Positions 5,159-5,939 of a stretch of 5,939 nucleotides of DNA are shown here, in pieces. The notes beneath the pieces were generated by a model. The model was not told where the DNA came from, did no database searches, and saw only the letters and a list, made by a program, of their open reading frames with translations. The translations under genes were made by a program, and so were the position numbers. This stretch comes from an uncultured Eubacteriales bacterium (GTDB taxonomy: Bacteria > Bacillota_A > Clostridia > Oscillospirales > Oscillospiraceae): the NCBI GenBank assembly GCA_949451265.1, contig CASTQR010000107.1, positions 1 through 5,939 on the forward strand. Reading direction: 5' to 3'. How positions within the stretch are numbered: position 1 is the stretch's first letter; each line of letters begins with the position of its first letter.

Positions 5159-5939
5159 TCACAGCAAAGTCATCTGCTCCTCGCCCCGGTCCTCCTCCTT
5201 GAGGAGGGCCCCGGCGGCGGGGAGGGAGCGGGCCCGGTACCGGGCGGCGTTGACGATGTGGGTGGCGGACAGGGGCTTGGCCCACTCCACCTGATGCTTG
5301 GCCTTCACAGCCATCACCCCCACCCCCTGGGTGTTCCGGGTGGTTTTCGGGGTGAGGGAGGCGGTGTGGAACACCACGCACCGCCCGTCGGACGAGCCCA
5401 CTGCCATCTCCTGATCCTCCGCCAGCAGGCAGGCGGACACCAGGGGGAACTTGTCTGAGTAGGCCCCGGTGAGCTTCCGCCGCCGGGTCTGGGTCTGGTA
5501 GGCGGACAGCTCCACCCTTGCCGCCTTGCCGTTGGCGAAGAAGAACAGCAGGTGGGCGGAGTAGTCCCCCGGGGCGCAGGCCCAGACAAATTTTTCGTTG
5601 GCGTCCATCCCCAGCTTGGTGGGCAGGTAGTCTCCCAGCACGCTGGCCTTGGAGTCGTCGAAGTCGGACAGGCGGGTCTTGTAGCACTGCTGCTTGTCGG
5701 TGAACACCAGCAGCTCGTCCCCGTTGGCCCCCTCCCACTGGAGGTACGGCCCGTCCCCCTCCTTGTACTTCTGCTCCGAGCTCATGCGCAGGGACTGGGG
5801 GGTGATCTTCTTGAAGTACCCCTCCTTGGAGACAAACACGTTCACCGGGTAGGCGGGTATGTCCTCCACAGCCGCGGCCTGGATCTCCGCCGCCTGCCGG
5901 TACTCGTAGACGATCTCGGTGCGCCGGGGGGCGGCGTAC
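5159..5939 (-). CDS. Type II DNA topoisomerase subunit A (ParC/GyrA family), C-terminal part; 5' end outside window
   Basis: The frame is open from the right edge to TGA at 5161-5159, giving 259 complete residues and no start. Repeated beta-strand units typical of the GyrA/ParC C-terminal pinwheel, which wraps DNA, are visible: PVNVFVSKEGYFKKITPQSL, DELLVFTDKQQCYKTRLSDF, AHLLFFFANGKAARVELSAY, MAVGSSDGRCVVFHTASL, then TQGVGVMAVKAK. The catalytic tyrosine and winged-helix region would be upstream, outside the window. No gyrase-type GyrA box (QRRGGKG-like) is seen; RRRKLTGAYSDK occupies a roughly comparable place, which leans towards a topoisomerase IV-like (ParC) protein, but GyrA naming cannot be excluded. 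The GTG at 5869 is an internal valine, not a start. The protein ends EDRGEEQMTLL. It is first of the visible minus-strand run, 28 nt ahead of the YitT-type gene; a subunit B gene would be expected upstream. Confidence 0.88.
   Translation of the reverse strand, partial: YAAPRRTEIVYEYRQAAEIQAAAVEDIPAYPVNVFVSKEGYFKKITPQSLRMSSEQKYKEGDGPYLQWEGANGDELLVFTDKQQCYKTRLSDFDDSKASVLGDYLPTKLGMDANEKFVWACAPGDYSAHLLFFFANGKAARVELSAYQTQTRRRKLTGAYSDKFPLVSACLLAEDQEMAVGSSDGRCVVFHTASLTPKTTRNTQGVGVMAVKAKHQVEWAKPLSATHIVNAARYRARSLPAAGALLKEEDRGEEQMTLL

Noticed and set aside
5191..5212. CCTCC-TTGA-GGAGG inverted repeat near the 3' end of the topoisomerase gene
   Set aside because: It is only a 5-bp stem, inside coding sequence for the conserved KEEDRGEEQ tail, with no U run, so it is probably a codon-usage coincidence.

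Overview
The window looks like chromosome of a GC-rich, endospore-forming Firmicute, most likely an Oscillospiraceae (Clostridia) gut bacterium of the Flavonifractor / Pseudoflavonifractor kind. This rests on a SigF-type sporulation sigma factor, a glutaminyl-tRNA synthetase, a YitT-family membrane protein, a clostridial-style topoisomerase A tail, canonical GGAGG ribosome binding sites, and coding GC of roughly 65-70% or more (hand-sampled). The species assignment is inference.

Layout. The left edge holds the C-terminal two-thirds of a forward sigF gene (1-525). It ends in a perfect 15-bp hairpin (524-558) that serves as a two-way terminator, because everything else in the window is on the minus strand. 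Reading leftward from the right edge, the minus-strand genes are: the C-terminal beta-pinwheel of a type II topoisomerase A subunit (5939-5159, partial); a YitT/DUF2179 membrane protein (5130-4264); a lipoprotein with a degenerate transglutaminase-like C-terminus (4209-3046); glnS (2942-1257); then a two-gene unit of small zinc-ribbon proteins (1088-732 and 726-562).

Transcription units. The topoisomerase and YitT genes are 28 nt apart and probably co-transcribed, with the lipoprotein after a 54-nt gap that holds a G/C-rich hairpin. A terminator hairpin (3000-2967) closes that unit and directly abuts the -10 box of a promoter for glnS (TTGCTT, 17 bp, TATAAT). glnS ends in a strong terminator (1247-1214). 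The small-gene unit has its own promoter (TTGACA, 17 bp, TACAGT) whose -10 box lies inside a perfect 15-bp palindrome.

Most of the window is ordinary housekeeping. The part most likely to be undescribed is the small-gene unit at 562-1170: a ribbon-helix-helix protein fused to a four-cysteine zinc ribbon, followed 5 nt later by a stand-alone paralogue of that zinc ribbon, both under a promoter with a palindromic operator candidate, and both lower in GC than their neighbours. An autoregulated DNA-binding pair is a reasonable reading, but function is unknown. The lipoprotein, with an apparently inactive transglutaminase-like domain, is the second point of interest. No tRNA, rRNA, CRISPR array, insertion sequence or transposase was seen.
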